Assembly (NCBI GenBank): GCA_028688225.1
Contig: JAQTYQ010000015.1
Coordinates: 26,219 to 90,218, forward strand
Length of the DNA: 64,000 bases
Direction of reading: 5' to 3'
Origin: Opitutaceae bacterium
Lineage (GTDB): Bacteria > Verrucomicrobiota > Verrucomicrobiia > Opitutales > Opitutaceae
The notes below the pieces were generated by a model. It did no database searches. It was given only the letters and a program-made list of their open reading frames with translations, and had not been told where the DNA came from. How positions within the stretch are numbered: position 1 is the stretch's first letter; each line of letters opens with the position of its first letter. The translations under genes were made by a program, and so were the position numbers. This document shows, piece by piece, positions 36,636 through 44,826 of this stretch.

Positions 36636-39320
36636 ATGAATGCCGTCGCGGAAACCGGCGCGACGACGTCCTTGTCGCCGGAGCCCGCACCCGGAGGCGC
36701 GCGTCCCCCGAAAACGCCCGCCTGCCGCCATTGCGGTTCGCCGCTGCTGACCGACGCGGCGCGCGCCTCGGGCTTCTGCTGCGCCGGCTGCGCCTATGTC
36801 CATCGCCTCGTGAGCGAAGGCGGGCTGGGCCAGTATTACCGGCTCAAGGACCAGGTCATCGCGCCGGTCGACAGCGCGCTCTTCCAGCCGCGCGACTACG
36901 GCTGGCTGGAAAAGCTGCAACGCGATGCGGAGGGTAGGGCGCGACCGCCGGGCGCGCCGATCTCAACCCAAGCCGGGGTCGCCGACCCCGGCTACAAGCG
37001 GCCGCCGGAAATGGTCCTCGACCTGCAGGGCATCTCCTGCGTGGGCTGCGTGTGGCTGATCGAGAAGCTGTTCGAGCGCGAGCCGGGCGCGCTGCGCCTG
37101 GAGCTCAACGCCCAGCTCGGCCGCCTGCGGATGAAATGGCGGCCGGGCCGGTTCGACGCCGCGCATTTCGCCCGCACGCTGCAGTCCTTCAGCTACTTTC
37201 TCGGTCCGCCCGGCGCGGAGCCGTCCGCCCCGCCCGAAAGCCGCGATCTCGCCAAGCGCATCGGGCTCTGCACCGCCTTCGCGATGAACATCATGCTGTT
37301 CACGCTGCCGGCGTACTTCGGCATGGAGGCGGCGTTTCCGTATGCGCGGCTCTTCGGCACGCTGGCGATGGTGTTCGGCACGCTGAGCCTGCTCGCGGGG
37401 GGCAGCTATTTCATCGGCCGGGCGGCGCGGGCGGTGCGCGACCGGCTCCTGCATATCGATCTGCCGATCGCGCTCGGCATCGTCGGTGCGTATGCCGGCT
37501 CCCTGTACGGGTGGGTCATGCAGGACGAGCGGTTCACGTACTTCGATTTCGTCGGGTCGTTCATCCTCCTGATGCTGGTCGGCCGCTGGGCGCAGGTCGC
37601 GGCGGTCGAGCGCAACCGCCGCCGGCTGCTCCGCCACCAGCCGGGACTGCAGAAAGTACGGTTGCTGGCCGCCGACGGCAATCGACCGGCCGGCCCGGTA
37701 GCAGCCGAGGTAACGAGGCTGGAATCCCCGGCAGTCAATGCAAGCCAGCCTCCTTACGTCGGCTGCTACGACGAGATCGCCGTCGAGGCGCTGTCGGTCG
37801 GCCAGGTTTTCGGCGTACCGATGGGACACACCACGCCGGTCGAGGGCCGGCTGGCGGGCGGCGATGCGGTCTTCACCACGGCCTGGATCAACGGCGAGGC
37901 GGAGCCGCGCCTGTTCCGCGCCGGCCAGCGCGTCCCGGCGGGCGCGGTCAACGTCACCCGCGGCGAGGTGCGGCTGGAGGCGCTGCAGACGTGGGACGAT
38001 TCCCTGCTCGCGAAGCTGCTGCACACCGAGGCGCGGCCCGGTTACCGGCACCGCTTCTTCGAGCGGGTCATCCAGGGCTATCTGACCGGCATCATCGGCC
38101 TCGCGCTGGCCGCCGGCCTCGGCTGGGCCGTCGCGACCGGCGATGTCCAGCGCGCGCTGGCGGTCGCGATCGCCGTCCTCGTGGTCTCGTGCCCCTGCGC
38201 CCTCGGGCTGGCCCTCCCGCTTGCCGACGAGATGGCCGTCACCGCCGTGCGGCGCCGGGGCGTGTTTGTGCGCGAAAACGATCTCTGGGTCCGGCTGGGG
38301 CGCGTGCGGAAGATCATCTTCGACAAGACCGGCACGCTGACGCTCGAGTCGCCCGCGCTGGCGAATCCCGAGGCACTGCGCGCCCTCGACGCCGGCGCCC
38401 GGCGGGCCCTGTTCACCCTGGTGTGGGACAATCCGCATCCCGTCGGCCAGTGCCTGCATGAGCAGTTGCTGGTGGAGGATCCCGCCCTGCAACCGCTGCC
38501 CGGCGAGGTGAGCGAGCAAGTCGGCCGCGGCGTCAGCCTGCGGGCCGGCGCCGAGCTCTGGACGCTCGGACGCCCCGGCTGGCGCGGCCCGGCCGACCGG
38601 CCCGGCCTCGATGAACCCTCCCTCAACCCCAAGGGACGGGCGGAGGCGGGAGCAATGCCGGCCGTCCTGGAGGGGCAGGTAACGTATTACATTACAAACC
38701 CGCCTGACGCCGGCGAGGCCGGGCCGGCGGAGACGGAGTTTGCCCGCGATGGGGTCGTGCTGGCGCAGTTTCGTTTTGCCGAGGCGGTGCGGGCCGATGC
38801 GCGGGTCGAGGTGGCCGCGCTGCGCGCCGGCGGCCGGGAGGTCTTCATCCTCAGCGGCGATCACCGGACGAAGGTCGCCGCGATGGGCCGCGAGCTCGGC
38901 CTGCCGCCGGAAAACGCCGTCGGCGAGGCGTCGCCCGAGGACAAGGCCGGTTGGGTGCTGCGCCTCGACCGGGGCGACACGCTCATGCTCGGCGACGGCG
39001 CCAACGACAGCCTGGCGTTCGAACGCGCCCACTGCCGCGGCACGCCGGTCATCCACCGCGGCGTGCTCGAGTCGAAGGCCGACTTTTATTACCTCGGCCG
39101 CGGCATCGGCGGCATCCGGAAGCTGTTTGAGGCTGACCGCGTCCGTTCGCGCACCCAGCGGTGGATTCTCGCCTTTGCCGTCGCCTACAATCTGGCGGCG
39201 GTCGGCTTCGCCGCCGCCGGCCACATGAGCCCGCTGCTGGCGGCCGTGCTCATGCCGGCCAGTGCGCTCGTCTCGCTGGCGATCGTGGCGCTCGGCATGC
39301 GCTCATGCCTGCGGGGCTAG
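36636..39320 (+). CDS. ccoI: Copper-translocating P-type ATPase CcoI, with palindrome-derived insertions
   Basis: The 894-residue protein begins with a zinc-ribbon-like motif (CRHC ... CCAGC) and a heavy-metal domain (GISCVGCVW). Eight or so transmembrane helices follow, with the ion-site SCPCALGLALP, phosphorylation DKTGTLTLE and hinge GDGANDS. CcoI delivers copper to the oxidase. Three stretches look inserted relative to homologues: RARPPGAPISTQAGVADPGY (about 101-120, element 36934-36995), VAAEVTRLE...GCYD (about 355-379, element 37698-37769) and a roughly 45-residue piece near 655-698 (DNA 38595-38735, including GTAACGTATTACATTAC). All stay in frame. Confidence 0.93.
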   Translation: MNAVAETGATTSLSPEPAPGGARPPKTPACRHCGSPLLTDAARASGFCCAGCAYVHRLVSEGGLGQYYRLKDQVIAPVDSALFQPRDYGWLEKLQRDAEGRARPPGAPISTQAGVADPGYKRPPEMVLDLQGISCVGCVWLIEKLFEREPGALRLELNAQLGRLRMKWRPGRFDAAHFARTLQSFSYFLGPPGAEPSAPPESRDLAKRIGLCTAFAMNIMLFTLPAYFGMEAAFPYARLFGTLAMVFGTLSLLAGGSYFIGRAARAVRDRLLHIDLPIALGIVGAYAGSLYGWVMQDERFTYFDFVGSFILLMLVGRWAQVAAVERNRRRLLRHQPGLQKVRLLAADGNRPAGPVAAEVTRLESPAVNASQPPYVGCYDEIAVEALSVGQVFGVPMGHTTPVEGRLAGGDAVFTTAWINGEAEPRLFRAGQRVPAGAVNVTRGEVRLEALQTWDDSLLAKLLHTEARPGYRHRFFERVIQGYLTGIIGLALAAGLGWAVATGDVQRALAVAIAVLVVSCPCALGLALPLADEMAVTAVRRRGVFVRENDLWVRLGRVRKIIFDKTGTLTLESPALANPEALRALDAGARRALFTLVWDNPHPVGQCLHEQLLVEDPALQPLPGEVSEQVGRGVSLRAGAELWTLGRPGWRGPADRPGLDEPSLNPKGRAEAGAMPAVLEGQVTYYITNPPDAGEAGPAETEFARDGVVLAQFRFAEAVRADARVEVAALRAGGREVFILSGDHRTKVAAMGRELGLPPENAVGEASPEDKAGWVLRLDRGDTLMLGDGANDSLAFERAHCRGTPVIHRGVLESKADFYYLGRGIGGIRKLFEADRVRSRTQRWILAFAVAYNLAAVGFAAAGHMSPLLAAVLMPASALVSLAIVALGMRSCLRG
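36934..36995 (+). repeat. Family A paired palindrome inside ccoI (first)
   Basis: The left unit is GTAG plus hairpin GGCGCG...CGCGCC (36934-36958). The right unit is hairpin CCGGGGTC-GCC-GACCCCGG followed by CTAC (ends 36995). The two hairpins differ in sequence but both carry the GTAG/CTAC ends. It is translated without a stop between the zinc-ribbon and heavy-metal domains. Confidence 0.75.
37698..37769 (+). repeat. Family A paired palindrome inside ccoI (second)
   Basis: GTAGCAGCCGAGGTAACGAG (37698 on) and its inverted partner ending GTCGGCTGCTAC (37769) match at 23 of 25 positions. The length is 72 bases, exactly 24 codons. It lies in the actuator-domain region between QKVRLLAADGN and EIAVEALSVGQV. 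Confidence 0.88.
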
Positions 39321-39638
39321 GATATTTTCGGTTTAAGTTGATGTACAATATGGCAGCCGGTCTCGCGGCGGCCGTTGTAGTGAAAGCACCGGAGATCGGC
39401 ACCGCTGACGACCAAGGATTGGCTTCCTTGGGGGCGCGGCGCCCTCGCCGCGTGTTTCCTGCCGGAAAACGGTGACGAGGGCGTCGCCGCTCCAGTGGTG
39501 AGCTCCTGCGTCCAATTCTGTCGCTCATCGTTATCACCGGCTCGCCTTGGCGCGGCGAAGCGCTACGCGAAGACGTCGACCCCGGATGTCCGGCCTCAGC
39601 GAGGCCAGCTACACAAATCGTAACCGCCCCGCGCGTCC
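39321..39638. other. Intergenic region made largely of palindromes
   Basis: Between the convergent ccoI and Usp genes lie a family B pair (39428-39495) and a family A unit (39589-39612, hairpin GGCCTC-AGC-GAGGCC followed by AGCTAC). No gene was seen. Confidence 0.6.
39428..39495. repeat. Family B paired palindrome
   Basis: The left unit is TTGGGGGC plus hairpin GCGGCG-CCCT-CGCCGC. The right unit on the minus strand is CTGGAGC plus hairpin GGCGACG-CCCT-CGTCACC. It has the same asymmetric order as at 407-470. Confidence 0.75.
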
Positions 39639-40133
39639 TCAGAAGACCGGCCGGGTTTCCCCTTTCGCCTCCGGCCACGGGGGTCGGGACCGGCTGATCT
39701 TCGGATGCGGGACGATGAGCACGGCGCACGACGCCTTGCGCAGCACGCCCTCGGTGGTGCCGCCGATGAGCCGGCCCGCGATGTCGCCGTGGCCGTGCGA
39801 ACCCATCACCACGAAGGAGGCGCCGAGTTTCGCGCTCCATTCGAGGATGCTTGGCGCGGGTTCCCCGTGCAGCAGCAGTTTGGACACGTTGAGCCGGTCG
39901 AGCAGCAGCCGTTTTTCGTAGCGGGCGAGCTGCCGGGCGGCGTTCTGCTCGTTGGTGGCGATCGTCTCTTGCATGGCCTCCGGCGAATGGCTGCCAGCGC
40001 TCGTCAGGCGGGGCGGCGGGATGACGTGCAGGAGCACGATCCGGCTCCTGAGCGCCTCGGCGAGGCCGGCCGCGGTGTCAAAAACGCGGTCGGTAACCGG
40101 GGAGAAATCGATTGGTGCGACAATCGTTTTCAC
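39639..40133 (-). CDS. Universal stress protein (UspA family)
   Basis: A GTG at 40133 starts VKTIVAPIDFSPVTDRVFDTA, giving 164 residues; the open frame continues further upstream but loses similarity. The ATP-binding motif G-2x-G-9x-G(S/T) of the UspFG/MJ0577-like class is visible in VMGSHGHGDIAGRLIGGTTE, followed by KASCAVLIVPHP. Usp proteins bind ATP or AMP and are induced in stress or oxygen limitation. The gene converges on ccoI and is divergent from the deacetylase gene. Confidence 0.9.
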   Translation of the reverse strand: MKTIVAPIDFSPVTDRVFDTAAGLAEALRSRIVLLHVIPPPRLTSAGSHSPEAMQETIATNEQNAARQLARYEKRLLLDRLNVSKLLLHGEPAPSILEWSAKLGASFVVMGSHGHGDIAGRLIGGTTEGVLRKASCAVLIVPHPKISRSRPPWPEAKGETRPVF

Positions 40134-40262
40134 GACACTACGATAACCGACGCCGAACCGGTCTGCAGCGCAGGGGTTGGGGAAGATTGCGCAAATCTTG
40201 CCAAATGGGCGTGCGCCGGGATTGCCCTGCGGCCGGCGTTGCCCATAGTCGGCGCTATCCGC

Positions 40263-41111
40263 ATGAAATTCAGCCAGCCGCAGGCCGATGTTTATGTGCC
40301 GTCGGGCATTGATCCCGCCGCCGCGCTCGCCCGCACCACGCACCTGTGCGTCGCCGCCCACCAGGACGACATCGAAATCATGGCCTACCATGGCATCGCC
40401 GCCTGCCAGCGGCGCGACGACCGGTGGTTCTCCGGCGTGGTCGTGACCAACGGCGGCGGCAGCCCGCGCACCGGCCGCTACGCGCGGATCGACGACGCCG
40501 GGATGCAGGACGTCCGCCATCGGGAGCAGCGCCGGGCGGCGCGATTGGGCGGTTATAGCATCCAGATCCAGCTCGCGTATCCGAGCGTGGCGGTGAAGCG
40601 CCCGGGCCGGGCCGACGTGGCCGCCGATCTCCGCCAGATCTTCGCGGCCTGCCGGCCGGAGGTCGTCTACCTGCACAACCCGGCCGACAAGCACGACACG
40701 CACGTCGCCGTGTTCCTGCGCTGCCTCGAGGCCATCCGCGCGCTGCCCAAACCGCAGCGGCCGCTGGCGGTGTACGGCTGCGAGGTCTGGCGCGATCTCG
40801 ACTGGCTGCCCGACTCGGAGAAGGTGGCGCTCGACGTCTCCGCGGACCCCCGCCTCGCCCAGAAGCTGCTCGCCGTGTTCAAGTCGCAGATCGGCGGCGG
40901 CAAGCGTTACGATCGCGCGGTGTCGGGCCGGCGCGCGGCCCACGCCACCTTCCACGCCTCGCATGCGGCCGACGCCACCACCGCGCTCACCTTCGCCATG
41001 GATCTCACGATCCTGGCCCGGGTCGACACGCTCCACGTGGAGACCTATGTGCGCGACCTGCTTCGCGGTTTCCATGACGATGTTGCCGCGCGCCTGAAGC
41101 GATTCGGGTGA
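40263..41111 (+). CDS. PIG-L family deacetylase
   Basis: The ATG at 40263 gives 282 residues. The zinc site AAHQDDIEIM (His33, Asp35, Asp36; AHPDD in most members) and the second ligand region YLHNPADKHDTH match the LmbE/PIG-L family, which de-N-acetylates GlcNAc-containing small molecules, for example in mycothiol or bacillithiol synthesis. No partner genes for a thiol pathway lie nearby, so the substrate is unknown. Confidence 0.88.
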   Translation: MKFSQPQADVYVPSGIDPAAALARTTHLCVAAHQDDIEIMAYHGIAACQRRDDRWFSGVVVTNGGGSPRTGRYARIDDAGMQDVRHREQRRAARLGGYSIQIQLAYPSVAVKRPGRADVAADLRQIFAACRPEVVYLHNPADKHDTHVAVFLRCLEAIRALPKPQRPLAVYGCEVWRDLDWLPDSEKVALDVSADPRLAQKLLAVFKSQIGGGKRYDRAVSGRRAAHATFHASHAADATTALTFAMDLTILARVDTLHVETYVRDLLRGFHDDVAARLKRFG

Positions 41112-41321
41112 GGGGAGCCCGCCGAGGGGCTCACCGGCCGGTGAATTCACCGCGCGGGCTCGATCCACACGTCAACTATTGGATGACATGTTCCCCATCG
41201 TGATTTGAGGGAAACGGACGGCGCGGGATGGTGGGCGGAGATTTTCCGCCGGAAAGAGAATTCCCGCCGAGAAAACCCTTGCCTCGTCCGGGCGCAGGAG
41301 TCTTGCTTCCCCTCCTTGGTT

Positions 41322-41398
41322 CGGGCCGTGGCGCAGCCTGGTAGCGCACTTGCATGGGGTGCAAGGGGTCGTGAGTTCGAGTCTCACCGGCCCGACCA
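41322..41398 (+). tRNA. tRNA-Pro (anticodon GGG)
   Basis: The 77-base sequence folds as a cloverleaf: acceptor CGGGCCG/CGGCCCG, D-arm GCGC...GCGC, anticodon stem CTTGC/GCAAG with loop ATGGGGT (anticodon GGG at 41356-41358), T-arm GTGAG-TTCGAGT-CTCAC, and an encoded CCA end. It reads CCC (and possibly CCU) proline codons. Confidence 0.96.
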
Positions 41399-41724
41399 TT
41401 TTTTCGCCGGAGGCGAAAAAATGTCCTCCGAAGCCTTGGCGAAGGAGGATATTACTTATGGGCCGTTGGGGCTTCAGCCGTCGCCAAGGCTGACAAGATG
41501 GCTGGCAGGCCAGCCTTGGGCGGAGAGGACGTGAGCGGGAAAGCAGGAGAGTGTGGCGGAGACTGCGCTCCGTAGCTTTAGCGAAGGAGGGCATTCCCCG
41601 CAGTTGGCGAAATTGCCCTGCAATGCCGATGGCGAAGGTTGTCCTCCATAGCCCTTGTTCGCCGAAGCGAACGCGAAGGCGGACTTGGCGGAGGAGGACG
41701 GTTCCTCCAGCATGGGGATCCCCT
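41399..41724. repeat. Array of GCGAAGGAGG-type repeats downstream of tRNA-Pro
   Basis: Several imperfect copies of a short inverted motif are present: GTCCTCCGAAGCCTTGGCGA plus AGGAGG near 41421; CTCCGTAGCTTTAGCGAAGG near 41569; GTCCTCCATAGCCC near 41641 with its mirror GGCGGAGGAGGAC near 41688; and CGCCAAGGCTGACAAG near 41483. No gene fits here. These are a third repeat type, distinct from families A and B. Confidence 0.65.
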
Positions 41725-41967
41725 ATGCACTACGTGTGCCTGCTTGAAAGTGCCCGCTACCGTCAGCAACGGTACGTCGGCCAGACCCACGATCTCAAAG
41801 CCCGGATGCTGGGACACAACTCCGGCAACACCCCATCCACTGCTCGGTACCGACCATGGCATCTCATCTGCTACCTCGGCTTTGCCGACGAGATGAAAGC
41901 CGTCGCTTTTGAACACTACCTGAAGACCGGCTCTGGCAAAGCTTTTGCCAAGCGCCACTTCCTATAA
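41725..41967 (+). CDS. GIY-YIG nuclease-domain protein
   Basis: The ATG at 41725 gives 80 residues. The core HYVCLLESARYRQQRYVGQT corresponds to the GIY-YIG pair, followed by LKARMLGHNSGNTPST, YRPWHLICYLGF and the glutamate-bearing helix KAVAFEHYLKTGSGKAFAKRHF. Single-domain members of this UPF0213-like type are small and of unknown function; some belong to mobile or repair systems. The promoter region is filled with short inverted repeats. Confidence 0.88.
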   Translation: MHYVCLLESARYRQQRYVGQTHDLKARMLGHNSGNTPSTARYRPWHLICYLGFADEMKAVAFEHYLKTGSGKAFAKRHFL

Positions 41968-42088
41968 TTATTTCGGCGACCGCTCGCGCCCACTTCTGGC
42001 CCATATTTGGACACGTTTTTGGACAAAGTGCCCACGCCACCAATCCCCGCCAGCTCCGAGACCGCATTGAAAGGTGAGCTCTTTCCGT

Positions 42089-42808
42089 TCAGCTGTTGTC
42101 ATCAACAAAGTCGGTTTCGAGATGTCCCGCCACACCCCAGGCCAAGACCGCTGGAGTAACCCACACAAGACAGGCAAACAAAACAAACACGACTGCACTC
42201 CCAAAATCGGTTACGTCATAGAGCTTCAAACCGGCCACAGCTATCAATGCTAACATCAGCTCCCAATAGATAATAAGAAATGCGTTACCATGCTCGCGCA
42301 AAGTTCTATAGGACTCGATGAACTCGGAATTGCTTTCTAATTTTCGCTTTGCACTCAATTGCTGGTAAAACTGGTACAGATCATCTCTGCGATAGAACGC
42401 AATCGTTGATAGGGTTGCCACCAATACCCACATTGAAATCGCGCACGACGTCCAGATTGCCAACCCAGCGTCCAAGCCAGCTCGAATTAACATGAACGCA
42501 GATAGACCGATCGACACAGCCATTAAGACATAGGTGATCACGCGCGCTTTCTTCTCGAATTTCTTGCTGAGGTACAGACACCTCCCGAAATGACACACCA
42601 GAACCGGTGCACTGGCGAGATATGCAATTAGAAACCCGCCGAAAAGGAAAACGGTCGCCTGACCGATCTTGTCAAGGTGCAGATCGGCGCTGAAACCAAA
42701 TTCGCGACGTTTCCAATAAAAATACGCCAGAATAAATGCTCCGAATATCGAGGCGGGGCCGTAGCGTGACAGATATTTGTCGATCCACTTTCCTTGTGGC
42801 AGGTTCAT
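42089..42808 (-). CDS. Hypothetical integral membrane protein, atypical base composition
   Basis: The ATG at 42808 gives 239 residues with about five to six hydrophobic helices (ASIFGAFILAYFYW, ATVFLFGGFLIAYLAS, VITYVLMAVSIGLSAFML, AFLIIYWELMLALIAVAGL, AVVFVLFACLVWVTPAVLAW). A helical cytoplasmic stretch rich in charged residues (YQQLSAKRKLESNSEFIESY) lies between. No family is recognised. The GC content is clearly lower than the flanking genes, suggesting recent transfer within the tRNA-linked island. Confidence 0.65.
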   Translation of the reverse strand: MNLPQGKWIDKYLSRYGPASIFGAFILAYFYWKRREFGFSADLHLDKIGQATVFLFGGFLIAYLASAPVLVCHFGRCLYLSKKFEKKARVITYVLMAVSIGLSAFMLIRAGLDAGLAIWTSCAISMWVLVATLSTIAFYRRDDLYQFYQQLSAKRKLESNSEFIESYRTLREHGNAFLIIYWELMLALIAVAGLKLYDVTDFGSAVVFVLFACLVWVTPAVLAWGVAGHLETDFVDDNS

Positions 42809-42850
42809 GCTTTTCCTAGCTCGAGCCCTTACGTCAGGCATTAGCGACTT

Positions 42851-43078
42851 TCAAGGTTCTATTTGTTGAAAAGTCTGCCACCGAATCCCCACGTTGGACG
42901 ATGGCAGCCTCGCAACGCTGTCCGCCACCGGAAGCTGCGATGCATCCGTGTATATCCTCATCGTCAGCTTCAGGCGACTATGCCGCATCAGCTCTATCGC
43001 CTCCCGGAGATGCACGTCGCTCGCCACGGATTGAACACCATCCGCAGTGAAAGGGAATCGACGCGGCGGGATCATCAA
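42851..43078 (-). pseudogene. C-terminal remnant of a tyrosine recombinase (integrase)
   Basis: The 75-residue frame contains REAIELMRHSRLKLTMRIYTDASQLPVADSVARLP, the end of phage/island integrases with the nucleophilic Tyr in RIYTDA and the preceding LMRHSRLKLT box. The catalytic Arg and His-x-x-Arg part is missing, so it cannot be active. With tRNA-Pro at 41322 and low-GC genes between, it marks a decayed integrated element. Confidence 0.8.
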
Positions 43079-43191
43079 TTCCGGGAAATCCCGCGAAATC
43101 GATTTGCGCGGCGTTGGCCGGTGATTATCTTGGCGCTCAACCGCAGCCGTAATTCAGGTACCCCTGCTCCCGGCCTGCCGTGGAGCCGCTT

Positions 43192-44466
43192 ATGAGTACG
43201 CTTCCCGCCGCAGAGACCCAAGCAACCGTCGAGGATTTGCAGCGCCTGAACCGCGCCCAGGCGCGGCTGGTCACGGCGGTGCAGGACCTGTCGCTCGCGC
43301 GCACGCTGCCGGAAATCCAGGCCGTCGTGCGGCACGCCGCCCGCGAAATCGCCGGGGCCGATGGCGCGACGTTCGTCCTGCGCGACGGCGACCGGTGCCA
43401 CTACGCGGACGAGGACGCGATCAGCCCGTTGTGGAAAGGCCAGCGGTTCCCCATGTCGGCCTGCATCAGCGGCTGGGCGATGTTGAACGCGCGCCCCGCC
43501 GTGATCCCCGACATTTACGCCGACCCCCGGATTCCGGCGGACGCGTACCGTCCCACCTTCGTGAAGAGCCTGGTCATGGTGCCCATCCGGTTGAAAGCGC
43601 CGATCGGCGCGATCGGCGCATATTGGGCGCGCCAGCGCGCGGCGCCCGCGGCGGAGGTGGAATTGCTGCAGGCGCTGGCGAACACGACCGCGGTGGCCAT
43701 GGAAAGCGTCCAGGTGTACGCCGAGCTGGAGCAGCGCATCGCCCAGCGGACGCAGCAACTCGAGGCGTTGAACCGGGAGCTGGAGGCGTTTTCGTATTCC
43801 GTCTCCCACGACCTGCGGGCGCCGCTGCGCGCGATCAACGGTTTTGCGGAATTTCTCGCCCGCGAGGTCGAAGGCACGGCCGGGACCAAGGCGCGGGGCC
43901 ATCTCGACCGCATCCGGGAGAGCGCCCAACAGATGGGTGGCCTGATCGACGACCTGCTGCAGCTGGCGAGGTTCGCACGGCAGGAGGTGCGGCGCCAGGA
44001 GGTCGACCTCGCCGCGATGGCGCGGGACACGATCGCCCGTCTGCGGGCCGGGGATCCCGGCCGGAACGTGGAATGCGTCATCGCCGAGAAACTGCCGGCG
44101 AAGTGCGATGCCGGCCTGTTTGCCGTCGTGCTGGAGAATCTGCTCTCCAATGCCTGGAAATACACGGCCAAGACGGGGAGGGCGCGGATCGAGGTCGGCG
44201 CCGAACCGCCGGCCGATGGCGCCACGGTGTTCTTCGTGCGGGACAACGGCGCGGGATTCGATCCGCGGCAAGCGGAGAAACTGTTCACGCCGTTCCAGCG
44301 GCTGCATGCCCCCGAGGAGTTTCCCGGAACCGGAGTCGGGCTCGCAACGGTGCAGCGGATCGTGCACCGGCATGGAGGCCGGATTTGGGCAACGGCCGAG
44401 ATCGGCCGCGGCGCGACGTTTTACTTCACCTGTGCCGGCGCCACCGCCGGGCGTCGCGAAGCCTGA
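43192..44466 (+). CDS. GAF-domain sensor histidine kinase
   Basis: The ATG at 43192 gives 424 residues (a GTG at 43180 is in frame). An N-terminal GAF domain (about 20-175; IQAVVRHAAREIAGADGATFVL, then PISAYW-like IGAIGAYWAR) is followed by a coiled linker (RIAQRTQQLEALNRELEAF) and the kinase core: H-box SYSVSHDLRAPLRAINGF, N-box ENLLSNAWKYTAKTG, G1 VRDNGAGFDP, F-box LFTPFQRLH and G2 GTGVGLATVQRIV. It belongs to the phytochrome-like kinase class. No response regulator is adjacent. Confidence 0.9.
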   Translation: MSTLPAAETQATVEDLQRLNRAQARLVTAVQDLSLARTLPEIQAVVRHAAREIAGADGATFVLRDGDRCHYADEDAISPLWKGQRFPMSACISGWAMLNARPAVIPDIYADPRIPADAYRPTFVKSLVMVPIRLKAPIGAIGAYWARQRAAPAAEVELLQALANTTAVAMESVQVYAELEQRIAQRTQQLEALNRELEAFSYSVSHDLRAPLRAINGFAEFLAREVEGTAGTKARGHLDRIRESAQQMGGLIDDLLQLARFARQEVRRQEVDLAAMARDTIARLRAGDPGRNVECVIAEKLPAKCDAGLFAVVLENLLSNAWKYTAKTGRARIEVGAEPPADGATVFFVRDNGAGFDPRQAEKLFTPFQRLHAPEEFPGTGVGLATVQRIVHRHGGRIWATAEIGRGATFYFTCAGATAGRREA

Positions 44467-44505
44467 GTGGGCCGCGCACATAGTTCCTCGGGCGGATCCG
44501 CGGGC

Positions 44506-44826
44506 TCAAGGCACCTGCAACCGGTACAGATCGAGGGCATTCTGGCATAAAATTTTTCTGACCAGTTCCAGCGCCTCCGGGTCGGTAAGGTAGCCCGAGA
44601 GCACCTTCTCGGCGAGGACCCAGGCGGCGTTCTCGCGGGCCATCTCCGCATGGCCGTAGACGCCCTCGACAAAGAGGTAGTCGCCGCTGAAGGCCATGAT
44701 CTTGTTCGCCGGCAGCGTCTCGATCAACTCCGCTAGGCTGCAGCGCGCCTCCGGCAAACCCGCCGCCGTGTGCCTCGCGGCCGGCATGCGCAAAATGCTC
44801 AGCGTGCTCAACCACCGCGTGCTCAC
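44506..44826 (-). pseudogene. C-terminal remnant of an amidohydrolase
   Basis: Only the last part of an amidohydrolase_2-type protein is recognisable: LAELIETLPANKIMAFSGDYLFVEGVYGHAEMAREN and then LAEKVLSGYL...ALELVRKILCQNALDLYRL. The conserved metal-binding domain is absent, and upstream sequence reads differently (MSTRWLSTLSILRM). It is probably an inactive fragment between the kinase and the AraC gene. Confidence 0.7.

Noticed and set aside
41399..41724. CRISPR array
   Set aside because: The repeats are imperfect inverted motifs of uneven spacing, not identical direct repeats with unique spacers, and no cas gene is present. The PaaX protein has a Cas2-like fold but is a transcriptional regulator.
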